From: Actinomycetes bacterium
GTDB lineage: Bacteria > Actinomycetota > Actinomycetes > JAJYSQ01
NCBI GenBank assembly: GCA_021793495.1
Contig: JAJYSQ010000146.1
Coordinates: 1-5,717, forward strand
Reading direction: 5' to 3'
DNA: 5,717 nucleotides
Under the pieces are notes generated by a model that searched no databases, had not been told where the DNA came from, and was given only the letters and a program-made list of their open reading frames with translations. Position 1 is the stretch's first letter, and the number at the start of each line of letters is the position of its first letter. Positions 5,192 through 5,717 of this stretch are shown here, piece by piece. The position numbers were made by a program, and so were the translations under genes.

Positions 5192-5717
5192 GTGGCCGAC
5201 CGGCTGAGCGCGCTGGACGCCTCGTTGCTGTACCTGGAGGACCCCTCGACGCCCCTGCACGTCGGTGGGGTGAGCATCTTCGCCCCACCCGAGGGCGGCT
5301 TCGAGTACGCCGACCTGGTCGACCTCATCCTCGAGCGGCTGGTCTACGCCCCCCGCTACCGGCAGCGGCTGCGTGTCCTGCCGGTGCACCTGGCCAACCC
5401 CGTCTGGGTGGACGACGAGCGCTTCGACCTCAGCTACCACGTACGCCGGTCCGCACTGCCTCGGCCGGGCAGCGACGAGCAGCTGGCCGAGCTGGTCGGG
5501 CGGCTGATGAGCCGCCCGTTGGACCGGTCGCGCCCGCTCTGGGAGATCTACCTGGTCGAAGGACTCTCCGGTGGCCGGTTCGCCCTGATCTCCAAGTCCC
5601 ACCACGCGGTGATCGACGACCGGTACGGCGTCGACCTGGGTCAGCTCCTGCTCGACGAGGGGCCGCACCGACCGCGCCCGGCTCCTCGTTGGCCACCGGT
5701 GCGCGAGCCGAGCACCG
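5192..5717 (+). CDS. WS/DGAT-family acyltransferase, N-terminal part (cut by window edge)
   Basis: These are the first 175 residues of a wax ester synthase/acyl-CoA:diacylglycerol acyltransferase, whose full-length members have about 450-500 residues and make triacylglycerols or wax esters from acyl-CoA. Visible landmarks are the start MADRLSALDASLLYLEDPSTPLHVGG, FDLSYHV (78-84), RPLDRSRPLWEIYLVEGL (108-125), and the active-site block KSHHAVIDDRYGVDL (135-149). The catalytic His pair is H137-H138 with D142. The canonical HHxxxDG reads HHxxxDD here (D143). The GTG at 5192 was chosen because it begins the conserved N-terminus. The ATG at 5184 is out of frame and stops after seven codons. No strong Shine-Dalgarno is visible. 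It lies 27 bp after the HAD gene, so it is probably in the same operon. Confidence 0.88.
   Translation, partial: MADRLSALDASLLYLEDPSTPLHVGGVSIFAPPEGGFEYADLVDLILERLVYAPRYRQRLRVLPVHLANPVWVDDERFDLSYHVRRSALPRPGSDEQLAELVGRLMSRPLDRSRPLWEIYLVEGLSGGRFALISKSHHAVIDDRYGVDLGQLLLDEGPHRPRPAPRWPPVREPST

Noticed and set aside
4229..5668. 479-codon open frame on the minus strand
   Set aside because: It is antisense to the HAD and WS/DGAT genes, with Gln/His/Arg-rich composition and no domain. It is a shadow frame.

Overview
The window looks like a piece of a high-GC actinobacterial chromosome. This rests on strong G/C third-position bias, GTG starts, Shine-Dalgarno-led genes, and an FCD-type GntR regulator, an ACAD10/11-type phosphotransferase and a WS/DGAT acyltransferase typical of Actinomycetota. 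No genus can be assigned. Hand counts of single 60-base lines gave about 50-63% GC across 61-480 and 60-75% across the next two genes. Two lines in the phosphotransferase gene (3721 and 4021) gave 72-80%. The left and right parts may therefore have different histories.

Left module (1-2563): a divergent regulator/enzyme pair plus a transporter. A GntR/FCD regulator (+, 1904-2563) diverges from a fold-type-II PLP enzyme of the threonine synthase family (-, 566-1804). Their 99-bp gap holds a good TTGACA-N16-TAATCT promoter for the enzyme, an inverted repeat across that promoter, and a small hairpin over the enzyme's ribosome binding site. Beyond the enzyme, after a 296-bp gap with a long stem-loop, lies the N-terminal part of an APC-type amino-acid permease (-, 1-269, cut by the window edge). 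No hom or thrB is visible, so a regulated uptake-and-conversion cassette for an amino acid is more likely than housekeeping threonine synthesis. The substrate is not known.

Middle (2564-3256): no intact gene. From about 2682 there is a protein remnant resembling a beta-propeller or secreted repeat protein. It has no convincing start and is spread over three successive forward frames, so it reads as a decayed gene truncated at its 5' end. It may mark the edge of a rearrangement or of an inserted left module.

Right module (3286-5717): a compact forward operon of lipid/acyl-CoA character. An aminoglycoside-phosphotransferase-fold kinase of the ACAD10/ACAD11/LvaA type is followed, with an 8-bp overlap, by a HAD-superfamily phosphatase-like protein. 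A WS/DGAT acyltransferase starts 27 bp later and runs off the right edge. Kinase plus HAD reproduces, as separate polypeptides, two of the three domains of animal ACAD10. This is the most informative functional link in the window. The HAD protein has Gly at the second position of its DxD motif, and the acyltransferase has HHxxxDD in place of HHxxxDG. I see no tRNA, rRNA, CRISPR, transposase or integrase.
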